A stretch of DNA of 12,491 nucleotides from Streptosporangiaceae bacterium (GCA_030045215.1 JASIBJ010000451.1:1-12491), one strand, 5' to 3'; counted from the first letter of the stretch, positions 1-6,657 are shown. A program made the numbers and translations. Notes: generated by a model not told the origin, from the sequence alone.

Positions 1-38
1 GCATCCAGGACCTGATCGCGGGCCTGCAGGATGACTGA
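1..38 (+). CDS. C-terminal end of an upstream gene (partial)
   Basis: Reading from base 3, eleven codons run to a TGA at 36-38 and give the peptide IQDLIAGLQDD. Nearly all of these codons end in G or C, as in the other real genes of the window, and the other two forward frames are also stopped within about 33 bases. The peptide is too short to assign to a family. It is taken as the 3' end of a plus-strand gene that starts outside the window; chance is a real alternative. Confidence 0.4.
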   Translation, partial: IQDLIAGLQDD

Positions 39-158
39 CTCGCGGGCAGGGCGCGCTGGCTCAGGAAGGTAGAGTACTTCGCGAACTTCTAGCACTATGT
101 CGCGCGTCGGCAGGCGGGTCGCTCAGCTCCAGGCGGGACTCGCCGTGGAGGCTAAGCC

Positions 159-947
159 ATGGTCAGCGACACCACCAGCCCGGTCGGCCATGGCATCCGG
201 GCCGCGAAGACCGGCGAGATGATCGCGTCCTGCCTCCGTGGCAAGATCGTTCGCGGGGAGCTCGCCGAGGGTGCCACGCTGCCCTCTGAGGCCGAGCTCA
301 TGCGGCAGTTCGAGGTGTCCAGGCCAACCCTGCGGGAGGCCATCCGCATCCTCGAGACCGAGTCGCTCATCGTCATCCGGCGCGGAGCGCGCGGCGCGCG
401 CGTCACCTCGCCGAGGATCGAGGTCGCGGCCAGGCACGTCGGCCTCCTCATGCAGACCTCGGGCACCACACTTGCCGACGTGTACGAAGCCAGGTCGCTG
501 GTCGAGCCGGAGGCGGCCGCGCTGCTGGCCCGGCGCCGCACCGAGAGGGATCTGGCCGACCTGACCGCCTGCATCGATGAGCTGGAAGCCACGATCCCTG
601 GCAGCCCCGAGCCGGCCGAGCTGGGATCGTGGATCCAGAGCGCCCAGCGCTTTCACGACCTGCTCATGGAGCGAGCCGGGAACAAGACACTGGCGATCCA
701 GTCGCAGGTGCTGCGTGAGGTCGTCGATAGCCACATGATGCTCGCGGCGACCCAACCCGGCCGGGCGGCGGAACTCGCCGGGGGCTGCCGCAAGGTAGTG
801 CGCTCGTACCGCAAGCTGCTAGCCCTCGTGCAAGCGGGCGACGCCGACGGCGCCCGCAGCCACTGGCAGACCCACATGGCGGTGGTCGGCCGCGCGCTGC
901 TGCCCGACCAGCTCCGGTCGGCCACCGTGCTGGACATGTTCAGCTGA
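159..947 (+). CDS. GntR-family transcriptional regulator, FadR/FCD type
   Basis: A 262-residue cytoplasmic DNA-binding regulator. Residues about 17-85 form a GntR winged helix: the recognition-helix segment SRPTLREAIRILE is followed by a wing (IRRGARGARV). The rest is all-helical and fits the FCD ligand domain, with a candidate metal/ligand His at residue 166 (FHDLL) and further His in SHMM and HWQTHM. FCD regulators usually bind organic acids, sugar acids or acyl-CoA and release their operators; the ligand cannot be read here. The ATG at 159 is chosen because GGAGG (147-151) lies 7 nt upstream. The gene converges on the aldo/keto reductase with only 24 nt between them. The palindromic cluster beyond the reductase (2105-2169) is an inferred possible target. 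Family assignment is firm; the target is not. Confidence 0.93.
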   Translation: MVSDTTSPVGHGIRAAKTGEMIASCLRGKIVRGELAEGATLPSEAELMRQFEVSRPTLREAIRILETESLIVIRRGARGARVTSPRIEVAARHVGLLMQTSGTTLADVYEARSLVEPEAAALLARRRTERDLADLTACIDELEATIPGSPEPAELGSWIQSAQRFHDLLMERAGNKTLAIQSQVLREVVDSHMMLAATQPGRAAELAGGCRKVVRSYRKLLALVQAGDADGARSHWQTHMAVVGRALLPDQLRSATVLDMFS

Positions 948-971
948 TGAGCACGTCGGCCGACGGCGAAG

Positions 972-2042
972 TCAGTCGGGTCGTTGCGCGCTTGCCGGCA
1001 CCGGGGCGCTTGCAGTGCCGCGGCGGCGGCCGGGGGCGACAGAGCCGGTGACGCGGCCAGGGGCCCCGCTCAGATGCCGTGGGAGGATGGCGCCGAGGGC
1101 CGCGACGTCCTCCTCGGCGGGCCGCCAGCGCGTTGCCGCCAGGTTCGTCTCCAGTTGCCCGGGCCCGGTGATACCGGTGATGACGGTGGCGACGGTTGGC
1201 TGTGCGAGCAGCCATCCCAGCGCGAGTGCGGTCTCGGTGACCCCGCGCTCACGCGCGAACTGGGAATAGCGGTCGAGCGCATCCCACGGTGCCTGCTCAA
1301 GCAGGTGCGCCTTCAGGTTCGTGATCTTCGCGTCGGCCGGCGCGTAATCCCGCCGGTACTTCCCGGTCAGCAGGCCGTTCTGCAAGGGGAAGTACGGTAT
1401 GAAGCCAATTCCATAGGCGCCGAGGGCCGGCAGGAGTTCGCGCTCCGCGTCTCTCCACAGGAGGTTGTATTCGTTTGTCGCCGAGATGAAGCGCGTGAGC
1501 CCGTTAACGCGCGCGGTGTACTCAGCATCCGCCACTTGCCACGCCGCGAAATTGGAGCTCCCGATATAGCGGACCTTTCCTTCCCTGACCAAATCGTCGA
1601 GCGTCGAGAGCGTCTCCTCAATCGGGGTGACCGAGTCAGGCTCATGGATCTGGTAGAGATCTATCCAGTCGGTTTTCAGCCGCGCCAGCGACCCGTCGAC
1701 CGCCTGGCGGATATACCGGCGCGAGCCGCGCACGCCCCAGTCCTGGCCCGCCAGGCCGCCCAGCGATGCACCGAACTTCGAGCCGATCACGACGTCGTCG
1801 CGGCGTGCGCCGAGTGCCTTGCCGAGCATGATCTCGCTCAGCCCGGGTTGGTCCCCGTAGACGTCCGCGATGTCGAAGTACGTGATGCCGAGGTCGAGGG
1901 CGCGCCCGACGATCTCGTCGACCGCCTTCTGACTCGTCGCCAGCATGCCAGAGCGCCCGAAGGTACTCGCCCCGATCCCGAGTTCGGAGACTACGAGACC
2001 GGAGCGACCGACAGAACGGTAACCCTCGGCGATCTCGCGCAC
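972..2042 (-). CDS. Aldo/keto reductase
   Basis: An NAD(P)H-dependent oxidoreductase of the aldo/keto reductase superfamily, a cytoplasmic TIM barrel. It has the usual N-terminus (RSVGRSGLVVSELGIGASTFG), the catalytic Asp and Tyr in FDIADVYG, the Lys in VVIGSKFG and the His in IDLYQIHEPD. Later come the SNFAAWQV and ATNEYNLLWRD segments and a cofactor-phosphate region near TVATVITGITGPGQLETNL. Roughly the last 30 residues are a low-complexity Arg/Ala/Pro tail beyond the barrel. The frame extends to a TTG at 2090, but the GTG at 2042 is preferred. It gives 356 residues, starts just before the conserved N-terminus, and lies 7 nt past a convincing -10 box, so translation is probably leaderless. 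The preceding 16 in-frame codons would be promoter DNA. The substrate (sugar, aldehyde or steroid) is not predictable. It converges on the GntR gene. Confidence 0.93.
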   Translation of the reverse strand: MREIAEGYRSVGRSGLVVSELGIGASTFGRSGMLATSQKAVDEIVGRALDLGITYFDIADVYGDQPGLSEIMLGKALGARRDDVVIGSKFGASLGGLAGQDWGVRGSRRYIRQAVDGSLARLKTDWIDLYQIHEPDSVTPIEETLSTLDDLVREGKVRYIGSSNFAAWQVADAEYTARVNGLTRFISATNEYNLLWRDAERELLPALGAYGIGFIPYFPLQNGLLTGKYRRDYAPADAKITNLKAHLLEQAPWDALDRYSQFARERGVTETALALGWLLAQPTVATVITGITGPGQLETNLAATRWRPAEEDVAALGAILPRHLSGAPGRVTGSVAPGRRRGTASAPVPASAQRPD

Positions 2043-2077
2043 CGCGCCACCGTACTGGCGTCGGATCGCATTGTCAA
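2043..2077 (-). promoter_or_regulatory. Promoter of the aldo/keto reductase (leaderless)
   Basis: On the minus strand a perfect -35 TTGACA (2077-2072) is followed by a 17-nt spacer and TACGGT (2054-2049), which fits the actinobacterial TAnnnT -10 pattern. Transcription starting the usual 7 nt downstream begins on the GTG at 2042. No Shine-Dalgarno sequence is present. Confidence 0.6.
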
Positions 2078-2090
2078 TTATATCAATCAA

Positions 2091-2169
2091 ATTACTAGGA
2101 ATAATGACGTGCTGATCAGCGGGCAGGCGCCCGGCATGGCCTGATCTCAGCCGGCCTGATCTCAGCCGG
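2091..2169. repeat. Cluster of short palindromes, including a tandem 15-bp repeat
   Basis: The unit CCTGATCTCAGCCGG occurs twice head to tail (2140-2154 and 2155-2169) with no mismatch. Each unit contains the inverted repeat CTGA-TC-TCAG. Nearby are the perfect palindrome GCTGATCAGC (2111-2120) and an imperfect AT-rich palindrome (2091-2105, ATTA...TAAT arms). All lie between the divergent reductase and GH76 genes, just upstream of the reductase promoter. This looks like an operator cluster; the binding protein is unknown, with the neighbouring GntR protein an obvious candidate by inference. Confidence 0.5.
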
Positions 2170-2267
2170 CGTGAACACGACGGGCGTCGCTGGCTGTCCG
2201 CCGGGAACAGATCTGGAAGGTCGATTGGCCTGGCACTACCGGCGGAAAGCGACTAACGGAGCAAACT

Positions 2268-3311
2268 GTGTCAGTTCAGGATGACGAGCGGCAGCCAGAC
2301 TACGGGGCCTACGCCGCGGCCGGGATCACGGCGCTCCAGCGGTGGTACAGCCGGTGGACCGGCCAATGGCGAACCACGAAGTGGTGGAATGCCGCCAACG
2401 CGCTCACCGCGGTGATCGCCTACACCCAGTACACCGGTGACCAGACCCACCTTCGCACCGTGGAGCGCACGTTCCGGGCCGCCCGGCGGATACACCGGGA
2501 CTTCCTGCTGCGGTTCTACGACGACAATGGCTGGTGGGGCCTGGCCTGGCTCGCGGCCTACGACCTGACCGGCGACGCCCGCTACCTCCAGGCGGGCCGG
2601 ACCATCTTCGCCAACCTGCTGACGGCGTGGGATGACACCTACGGCGGCGGCGTGTGGTGGAACAATGACCGCGGGTACAAGAACGCCATTACCAATGAGT
2701 TGTTCCTCGCGCTGGCGGCCCGGCTGCATCAACGCTCTCCCGGCACCGGCGAATACCTCGACTGGGCGCAGCGGGAGTGGAACTGGTTCATCGCGCGCGG
2801 CTTGATTGGCCCCAACGGCCTGGTCAACGACGGGCTCGATAAGTCCGGCCAGAACAATGGCGGGCAGACCTGGACCTACAACCAGGGCGTGATCCTGGGC
2901 GGCCTGGCCGCGCTGCACGAGATAACCGGGGACGCCGCGTATCTGCGGCAAGGCGAGGTGATCGCCGACGCCACGCTCCGCTCGCTGACCACCCCCGTCC
3001 CCGGCAGCCGGCACGGCATCCTGATCGAGCCCGGTGAGCAGAGAACTGCCCGCAACGATGCGGACCTCCCGCAGTTCAAGGGCGTCTTCATGCGCAACCT
3101 CTGCGACTTCTACCAGCAGAGCCCGCGTCCGGCCTACAGCGAGTTCATCCTCGACAACGCGCGCTCCATCTGGGCCAGCAACAGGAACAGGAGCAATCAG
3201 TTCGGCCTGCACTGGGCGGGCCCGTTCGACTTCGCCGACGCCGCCCGGCAAAGCTCGGCGCTGGATGCGCTCAACGCGGCTGTGCCGCTCGCCGCATCAG
3301 GTGCGAGTTAG
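2268..3311 (+). CDS. Glycoside hydrolase family 76-type protein (alpha-1,6-mannanase-like)
   Basis: A 347-residue (alpha/alpha)6-barrel protein matching GH76, whose known members hydrolyse alpha-1,6-mannan backbones. Family landmarks in order are YDDNGWWGLAWLAAYDLTGD (residues 84-103), whose Asp pair 85-86 I take as the catalytic pair; WDDTYGGGVWW (from 121); KNAITNELFLALAARL; GLVNDGLD; and QTWTYNQGVILGGLAALHE. The GTG at 2268 is chosen because GGAG (2258-2261) lies 6 nt upstream. No signal peptide, lipobox or membrane segment is present, so the protein is predicted cytoplasmic, unlike classical secreted GH76 enzymes. It may act on imported oligosaccharides or on an internal glycan. It ends tail to tail with the methyltransferase remnant, sharing 4 bp (TTAG). 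Family assignment is strong; the substrate is inferred. Confidence 0.9.
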   Translation: MSVQDDERQPDYGAYAAAGITALQRWYSRWTGQWRTTKWWNAANALTAVIAYTQYTGDQTHLRTVERTFRAARRIHRDFLLRFYDDNGWWGLAWLAAYDLTGDARYLQAGRTIFANLLTAWDDTYGGGVWWNNDRGYKNAITNELFLALAARLHQRSPGTGEYLDWAQREWNWFIARGLIGPNGLVNDGLDKSGQNNGGQTWTYNQGVILGGLAALHEITGDAAYLRQGEVIADATLRSLTTPVPGSRHGILIEPGEQRTARNDADLPQFKGVFMRNLCDFYQQSPRPAYSEFILDNARSIWASNRNRSNQFGLHWAGPFDFADAARQSSALDALNAAVPLAASGAS

Positions 3312-3667
3312 GGCTTCTTGCCGATCCCGCACCAGGCCGTCACCACCGGTGGGTTGACGGCAGGGCTCGCGCCAGCGTGCTCACGAGGAAGCCCGGTACC
3401 GATGTCGAGGAATTGGCGCACGCTGCACTCCGCGGCCAGAAACCGCACCGCCCTGGCCAGGAACGCCCGGTTGGTCCGCACATCGGTGACGATCCCCGGG
3501 TTGGCGGCGATCGCCTGTTCCGCTGCTTCCCGGTCGGCTGCGAAGTTGTCCTTGCCGCCTAGCCAGAAGTTATAGACCCGGGCGGAATGCGCGTGCTGGG
3601 TGTCGAATCCCGGCGTCTGCGCCTGGGAGGCGACTTCCGGTACTGATGTCCCGGCTTGGTCGGACAT
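3308..3667 (-). pseudogene. Internally deleted DUF574-type SAM-dependent methyltransferase
   Basis: The first ~95 residues match the actinobacterial S-adenosylmethionine methyltransferase family DUF574 (Methyltransf_19): HSARVYNFWLGGKDNFAADR, NRAFLARAVRFLA and the SAM-binding FLDIGTGLP. Full members are, from family knowledge, about 260-280 residues, but this frame stops at 119. After GLP the family sequence is lost, and the last residues, VVTAWCGIGKKP, resemble the usual C-terminal end (GGVGRKP-like). This suggests an in-frame internal deletion that joined the SAM-binding start to the tail and removed most of the catalytic core. The ATG at 3667 fits the family N-terminus; no Shine-Dalgarno is visible, but TAGCAT (3679-3674) lies 6 nt upstream, as in a leaderless gene. 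It probably has no methyltransferase activity. It is divergent from the thiolase gene. Confidence 0.75.
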
Positions 3668-3679
3668 AGCATGATGCTA
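3667..3679 (-). promoter_or_regulatory. 13-bp inverted repeat and possible -10 at the methyltransferase start
   Basis: TAGCAT-G-ATGCTA is a perfect 6+6 inverted repeat that overlaps the first base of the ATG. On the minus strand its outer arm reads TAGCAT, a TAnnnT -10 pattern 6 nt before the start codon. No good -35 was found at 16-18 nt, so the promoter call is weak. A protein bound here would block initiation. Confidence 0.3.
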
Positions 3680-3778
3680 GCTCAGCCCGAGTTGTCGCGC
3701 CGCCGGGCAGCGGCCTCTCGGCGCAGGTCACCACCGCGACACGAGCAGTCGGGGGGACCTTGCCAAAGCTAGGTATCA

Positions 3779-3802
3779 TAGTTAACTACCTTCGGCCGAA
3801 GG
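3779..3802. promoter_or_regulatory. Two abutting perfect palindromes upstream of the thiolase
   Basis: TAGTTAACTA (3779-3788, 10 bp) is immediately followed by CCTTCGGCCGAAGG (3789-3802, 14 bp); both are perfect. An outer AGGTA (3771-3775) also pairs with TACCT (3787-3791). A TTGCCA at 3760-3765 could be a -35 with its -10 inside the first palindrome, but the -10 match is poor. The position, 45-68 nt before the thiolase ATG, fits an operator, for example for a TetR-type regulator of acyl-CoA metabolism (inferred). Confidence 0.5.
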
Positions 3803-3846
3803 CAGAGCCTGCCCGGACGGGCGGCGCGGTCACCCAGGAGGGTCAC

Positions 3847-5001
3847 ATGCGGGACGCGGTCATAGTCGAGGCGGTCAGGACGCCAGTAGGCAAGCGCAAC
3901 GGAGGCCTGGCGGGCGTGCACCCCGGCGACCTGTCCTCGCACGTGCTGACGGCGCTGGCCGAGCGCACCGGCATCGACCCGGCAGCCGTCGAGGACGTCA
4001 TCTGGGGCTGCGTGAGTCAGGTGGGGGAGCAGACCTTCGACATCGCGCGCACCGCGGTGCTCGGCGCCGGCTGGCCTGAGTCGGTCCCCGGCACCACGGT
4101 CGACCGGCAGTGCGGCTCCTCCCAGCAGGCCATCAGCTTCGCCGCGGCGAGCGTGCTCGCCGGTCACTACGACATCTGCATCGCGGGCGGCGTGGAGTCG
4201 ATGAGCCGCGTTCCGATGGGCGCCTCGGTGGCCGGAGGAGCTCACGGCATGCCGCTCAGCGATGGCTTCAACGCGCGGTACAACGGCATCTTCCCGAACC
4301 AGGGCCTCGGCGCCGAGATGATCGTCGAGCGCTGGGGCCTGAGCCGCGCCGAACTGGACGAGTTCAGCCTCGGCTCGCACGCCAGGGCCGCGGCCGCCCA
4401 AGACGAAGGCCGTTTCGCCGGGCAGATCGCCCCGGTAACCACTCCGGATGGCACCAAGGTTGAGGCCGACGAGGGCGTCCGGCGTGGCAGCACGATGGAG
4501 GCGATGGCCGGGCTCAAGCCCGCTTTCAAGCCGGACGGCACGATCACCGCGGGAAACAGCTCCCAGATCTCCGACGGCGCTGCCGCGCTCCTGATCATGA
4601 CCAGCGAGAAGGCAGCCGAGCTCGGCTTGAGGCCGATCGCCAGGATCCACACGGCCGTGGTAACGGGTGACAACCCGGTCATCATGCTGATCGGGCCGAT
4701 CCCGGCCACCGCGCTCGCGCTCAAGCGCAGCGGCTTGAAGATCGACGACATCGGCGTCTTCGAGGTCAACGAGGCCTTCGCCCCGGTTCCGATCGCCTGG
4801 CTCAAGGAGACCGGCGCGGATCCAGGCCGGCTTAACCCGAATGGCGGCGCGATCGCCATCGGTCACCCGCTTGGCGGCAGTGGGGCGCGAATTATGACCA
4901 CGATGGTCCACCACATGCGCGAGACGGGCAGCAAGTACGGCCTGCAGACCATGTGCGAGGGCGGCGGTCAGGCCAACGCCACCATCCTCGAGCTCGTCTG
5001 A
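3847..5001 (+). CDS. Acetyl-CoA acetyltransferase / 3-ketoacyl-CoA thiolase
   Basis: A 384-residue thiolase that cleaves 3-ketoacyl-CoA with CoA, or condenses two acetyl-CoA in reverse. It starts MRDAVIVEAVRTPVGKRNG. The nucleophilic Cys is residue 89 (DRQCGSS), followed by the NEAF motif (308-311), the catalytic His 340 in GHPLGGSGAR and the second Cys 370 in MCEGGGQAN. All catalytic elements are present at usual spacing, so an active enzyme is expected. The frame runs upstream to 3760, but the ATG at 3847 is chosen because AGGAGG (3836-3841) lies 5 nt before it and the family N-terminus begins there. The sequence resembles the thiolases actinobacteria use in fatty-acid or steroid side-chain degradation; the chain-length preference is not readable. 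No dehydrogenase or hydratase partner is adjacent, and the gene appears monocistronic. Two palindromes upstream suggest repressor control. Confidence 0.96.
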   Translation: MRDAVIVEAVRTPVGKRNGGLAGVHPGDLSSHVLTALAERTGIDPAAVEDVIWGCVSQVGEQTFDIARTAVLGAGWPESVPGTTVDRQCGSSQQAISFAAASVLAGHYDICIAGGVESMSRVPMGASVAGGAHGMPLSDGFNARYNGIFPNQGLGAEMIVERWGLSRAELDEFSLGSHARAAAAQDEGRFAGQIAPVTTPDGTKVEADEGVRRGSTMEAMAGLKPAFKPDGTITAGNSSQISDGAAALLIMTSEKAAELGLRPIARIHTAVVTGDNPVIMLIGPIPATALALKRSGLKIDDIGVFEVNEAFAPVPIAWLKETGADPGRLNPNGGAIAIGHPLGGSGARIMTTMVHHMRETGSKYGLQTMCEGGGQANATILELV

Positions 5002-5027
5002 GCGCACAATCGGCTGGCGCCGCGAAT

Positions 5028-5543
5028 TCAGCTGCCGGTCGCGCCGTCGATTCGCTCTCTGATCAGGTCGGCGTGGCCGTTGTGGCGCGCGTACTCCTCG
5101 ATCATGTGGGTGTAGACCCACCGGGCCGAATAAGGTGTGCCGCCGTTGTCGAACGTCTGGTCCAGATCCACGTCAACGAGCGCATTCTTGATCTCGGAGA
5201 TCGTCTCGTTGTAGGTCTCGAACACCGACGCGGTGCTGGCACTGTCGAGATTCTCGAAGTCACCCTCCTCGTCCTCATCGCTGTAGTAGATCGGCGTGAC
5301 CTCACTACTGGGCCGTCCGCCCACACCACGCAGGAACCAGCCGCGCTCCACATCGGTCATATGGCGGACCAAGCCGAGCAGCGTCAGGTTCGACGGCGGG
5401 CACGAAGCGGTGCGCAGCTGCTCGTCGCTCAGCCCGGCGCACTTCTGCCGCAGCGTCGCTCGGTGGTAGTCCAGCCAGCCCTCGAGCATGGCTCGTTCCT
5501 CGGCGGTAGGGCTCGGTTCGCTCCGCTCCGCTGGCTCGGTCAA
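5028..5543 (-). CDS. DinB-superfamily protein (DUF664 type)
   Basis: A 171-residue soluble protein that fits the DUF664 branch of the DinB/YfiT four-helix-bundle superfamily. Landmarks are MLEGWLDYHRATLRQKCAGLSD, TLLGLVRHMTDVERGWF and WVYTHMIEEYARHNGHADLIRE. The His in RHMTDVE and the two in RHNGHAD are candidate metal ligands, since many members hold a divalent metal with three His. Some superfamily members are mycothiol- or bacillithiol-dependent transferases, but nothing here fixes the reaction. An acidic loop (YYSDEDEEGDFENLD) lies mid-protein. The TTG at 5543 is chosen because AGGAAGGAG (5560-5552) is 8 nt upstream; the next in-frame ATG, at about residue 19, would remove only a charged N-terminal extension. 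It follows the permease gene on the same strand after 112 nt, so co-transcription is uncertain. Confidence 0.85.
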   Translation of the reverse strand: MTEPAERSEPSPTAEERAMLEGWLDYHRATLRQKCAGLSDEQLRTASCPPSNLTLLGLVRHMTDVERGWFLRGVGGRPSSEVTPIYYSDEDEEGDFENLDSASTASVFETYNETISEIKNALVDVDLDQTFDNGGTPYSARWVYTHMIEEYARHNGHADLIRERIDGATGS

Positions 5544-5655
5544 GGGTCAAGCTCCTTCCTGGGTCAGGTCGGTCGTCGTCCGCCGGAGTGTCCGACAGGG
5601 TCGAATCATGCCATCACTGCGAGCACCGCCAAAGCGGAGAATTTCGCCTGACCGG

Positions 5656-6561
5656 TCAGCCGGCCCGGTCCGGCGAGGACGCGACCTGAGGCGCGAGATA
5701 AGGGGCGCGATGGGCGACCACAACCACGCCGACAACCATCACCATCAGCGCAATAACCTCACCCGCTATCCCGACCGGGGAACTGCTCAGCTTCTCGTTC
5801 AGCCAGATGCCGGCCAGGGCGATGGATATCACCGGGTCACAGACGGTGATGATCGCCAGTACCGGCGCGATCAGGGTTCCCTGCTGAAAGGCGTTCTCGT
5901 TGAGCAGGAAGCCAAGCGGGCCGACGATCGCCAGCGCGTAAATCGGCCAGTCGGTGAGCACGTGAGGCAGTCCTCCGCTCACGTCAGACACCACGAGCTT
6001 GACCAGGAAGGCCGAGACGCCGTAACTGATGCCGCAGGCGAGCGCGAGGGCGAGCGGACGCAGGCGCGAGCTGCGCCGCGCGACCGCCACGCAGCCCGCG
6101 ACGGCCGCCGCGAACGCGGCGCCCAGCGGCAGCACGACGACGAAGCCGACGCTGGACTGGCCACTCGTCGGCGAGGCAATGATCAGGAAGGCGGCCACGC
6201 CCGCAGCCGCGGCGATGACGCCACCGAGCAGCACCGAGTCCCAGATTTCGCGGGTATAGGAGGCGATGAGCACCGCGAAGATCAGGTCGCAGATCAGCAG
6301 CGGCTCTACCACGGCAAGGGGTCCGAATCTCAGCGCCACGACTTGCAGGGCGAAGCCGGCCACGGTACCGCCGATCGAGGCCAGCCAGAGCGGCTGGCGG
6401 GCAAGGTCGAGGAATATCCGGGGTGACAGCGCCTTCCGGCGCCGCACGCGCTTGGTGCTGCGCTGATCAGCGACGGACGCTATCCCGAACAGCAGGGCGG
6501 CGGCTAGCGCCGTCACCACGGCAGCCAGATCGGACAAGTTACCGCCCCCGCCCAGTCCCAC
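5656..6561 (-). CDS. DMT-superfamily integral membrane permease
   Basis: A hydrophobic protein of up to 301 residues with about nine predicted membrane segments, beginning LAAVVTALAAALLFGIASVADQ and including LWLASIGGTVAGFALQVVAL, LLICDLIFAVLIASY, GVIAAAAGVAAFLIIA, VVVLPLGAAFAAAVAGCVAV and VIALMVMVVGVVVVAH. The GPLAVVEPLL segment and two-half layout fit DMT (drug/metabolite transporter) permeases, in the actinobacterial group related to NIPA/EamA proteins. The substrate is unknown. The start is uncertain. The GTG at 6561 gives the longest frame but directly abuts a stable hairpin (6577-6562) and has no Shine-Dalgarno. A TTG at 6537 has a G-rich stretch just upstream and gives 293 residues with all membrane segments kept. 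The gene lies 96 nt after the lipoprotein gene, with a terminator-like hairpin between them. Confidence 0.85.
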   Translation of the reverse strand: MGLGGGGNLSDLAAVVTALAAALLFGIASVADQRSTKRVRRRKALSPRIFLDLARQPLWLASIGGTVAGFALQVVALRFGPLAVVEPLLICDLIFAVLIASYTREIWDSVLLGGVIAAAAGVAAFLIIASPTSGQSSVGFVVVLPLGAAFAAAVAGCVAVARRSSRLRPLALALACGISYGVSAFLVKLVVSDVSGGLPHVLTDWPIYALAIVGPLGFLLNENAFQQGTLIAPVLAIITVCDPVISIALAGIWLNEKLSSSPVGIAGEVIALMVMVVGVVVVAHRAPYLAPQVASSPDRAG

Positions 6562-6577
6562 CGGGCTGACCAGCCCG
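6562..6577 (-). other. Stem-loop abutting the permease start
   Basis: CGGGCT-GACC-AGCCCG forms a perfect 6-bp GC-rich stem with a 4-nt loop and ends directly before the GTG at 6561. In mRNA it would occupy the place of a ribosome-binding site. It argues either for the downstream TTG start or for structural control of translation. Confidence 0.4.
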
Positions 6578-6614
6578 TTGTCGTTTCCGCCAGAACCTAC
6601 CCAGCCCGGACGCG

Positions 6615-6630
6615 GGCCGAATCCTCGGCC
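6615..6630 (-). terminator. Possible terminator after the lipoprotein gene
   Basis: GGCCGA-ATCC-TCGGCC is a perfect 6-bp stem with a 4-nt loop, located 28-43 nt past the lipoprotein stop codon. No T-run follows, which is common in high-GC actinobacteria. It would separate the exported-protein pair from the permease gene. Confidence 0.35.
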
Positions 6631-6657
6631 GGGCCGCCCGCTGCCGGATGTCCGCTT

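Noticed and set aside
954..965. CGTCGGCCGACG, a perfect 12-bp palindrome between the convergent GntR and reductase genes, considered as a bidirectional terminator
   Set aside because: With a 4-nt loop the stem would have only 4 bp, and no T-tract flanks it on either side; too weak to call.
984..2144. A 386-codon plus-strand frame antisense to the aldo/keto reductase
   Set aside because: The reductase on the other strand has the full catalytic tetrad; this frame has no family features and low-complexity composition.
159..3667. Idea that GntR regulator, reductase, GH76 and methyltransferase form a single defence or biosynthetic system
   Set aside because: The genes alternate in strand, have separate promoters and lack any shared functional logic; the methyltransferase is broken.
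3769..5121. A 450-codon open frame on the minus strand, antisense to the thiolase
   Set aside because: It lies opposite a gene with all thiolase catalytic motifs; its translation is Arg/Gly/Asp-rich with no recognisable domain, the usual shadow of a high-GC gene.
4953..5651. A 232-codon plus-strand frame antisense to the DinB-like gene
   Set aside because: It starts inside the thiolase coding region and has no domain features, while the minus-strand frame has DUF664 motifs and a good ribosome-binding site.
5648..5659. CTGACCGGTCAG, a perfect palindrome over the permease stop codon
   Set aside because: Only a 4-bp stem remains after a 4-nt loop, and part of it is coding; no supporting context for an operator.
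5488..6426. A 312-codon plus-strand frame across the DinB/permease boundary
   Set aside because: It is antisense to a clear multi-spanning membrane protein and full of Arg/Asp/Gly/Gln runs; not a plausible protein.
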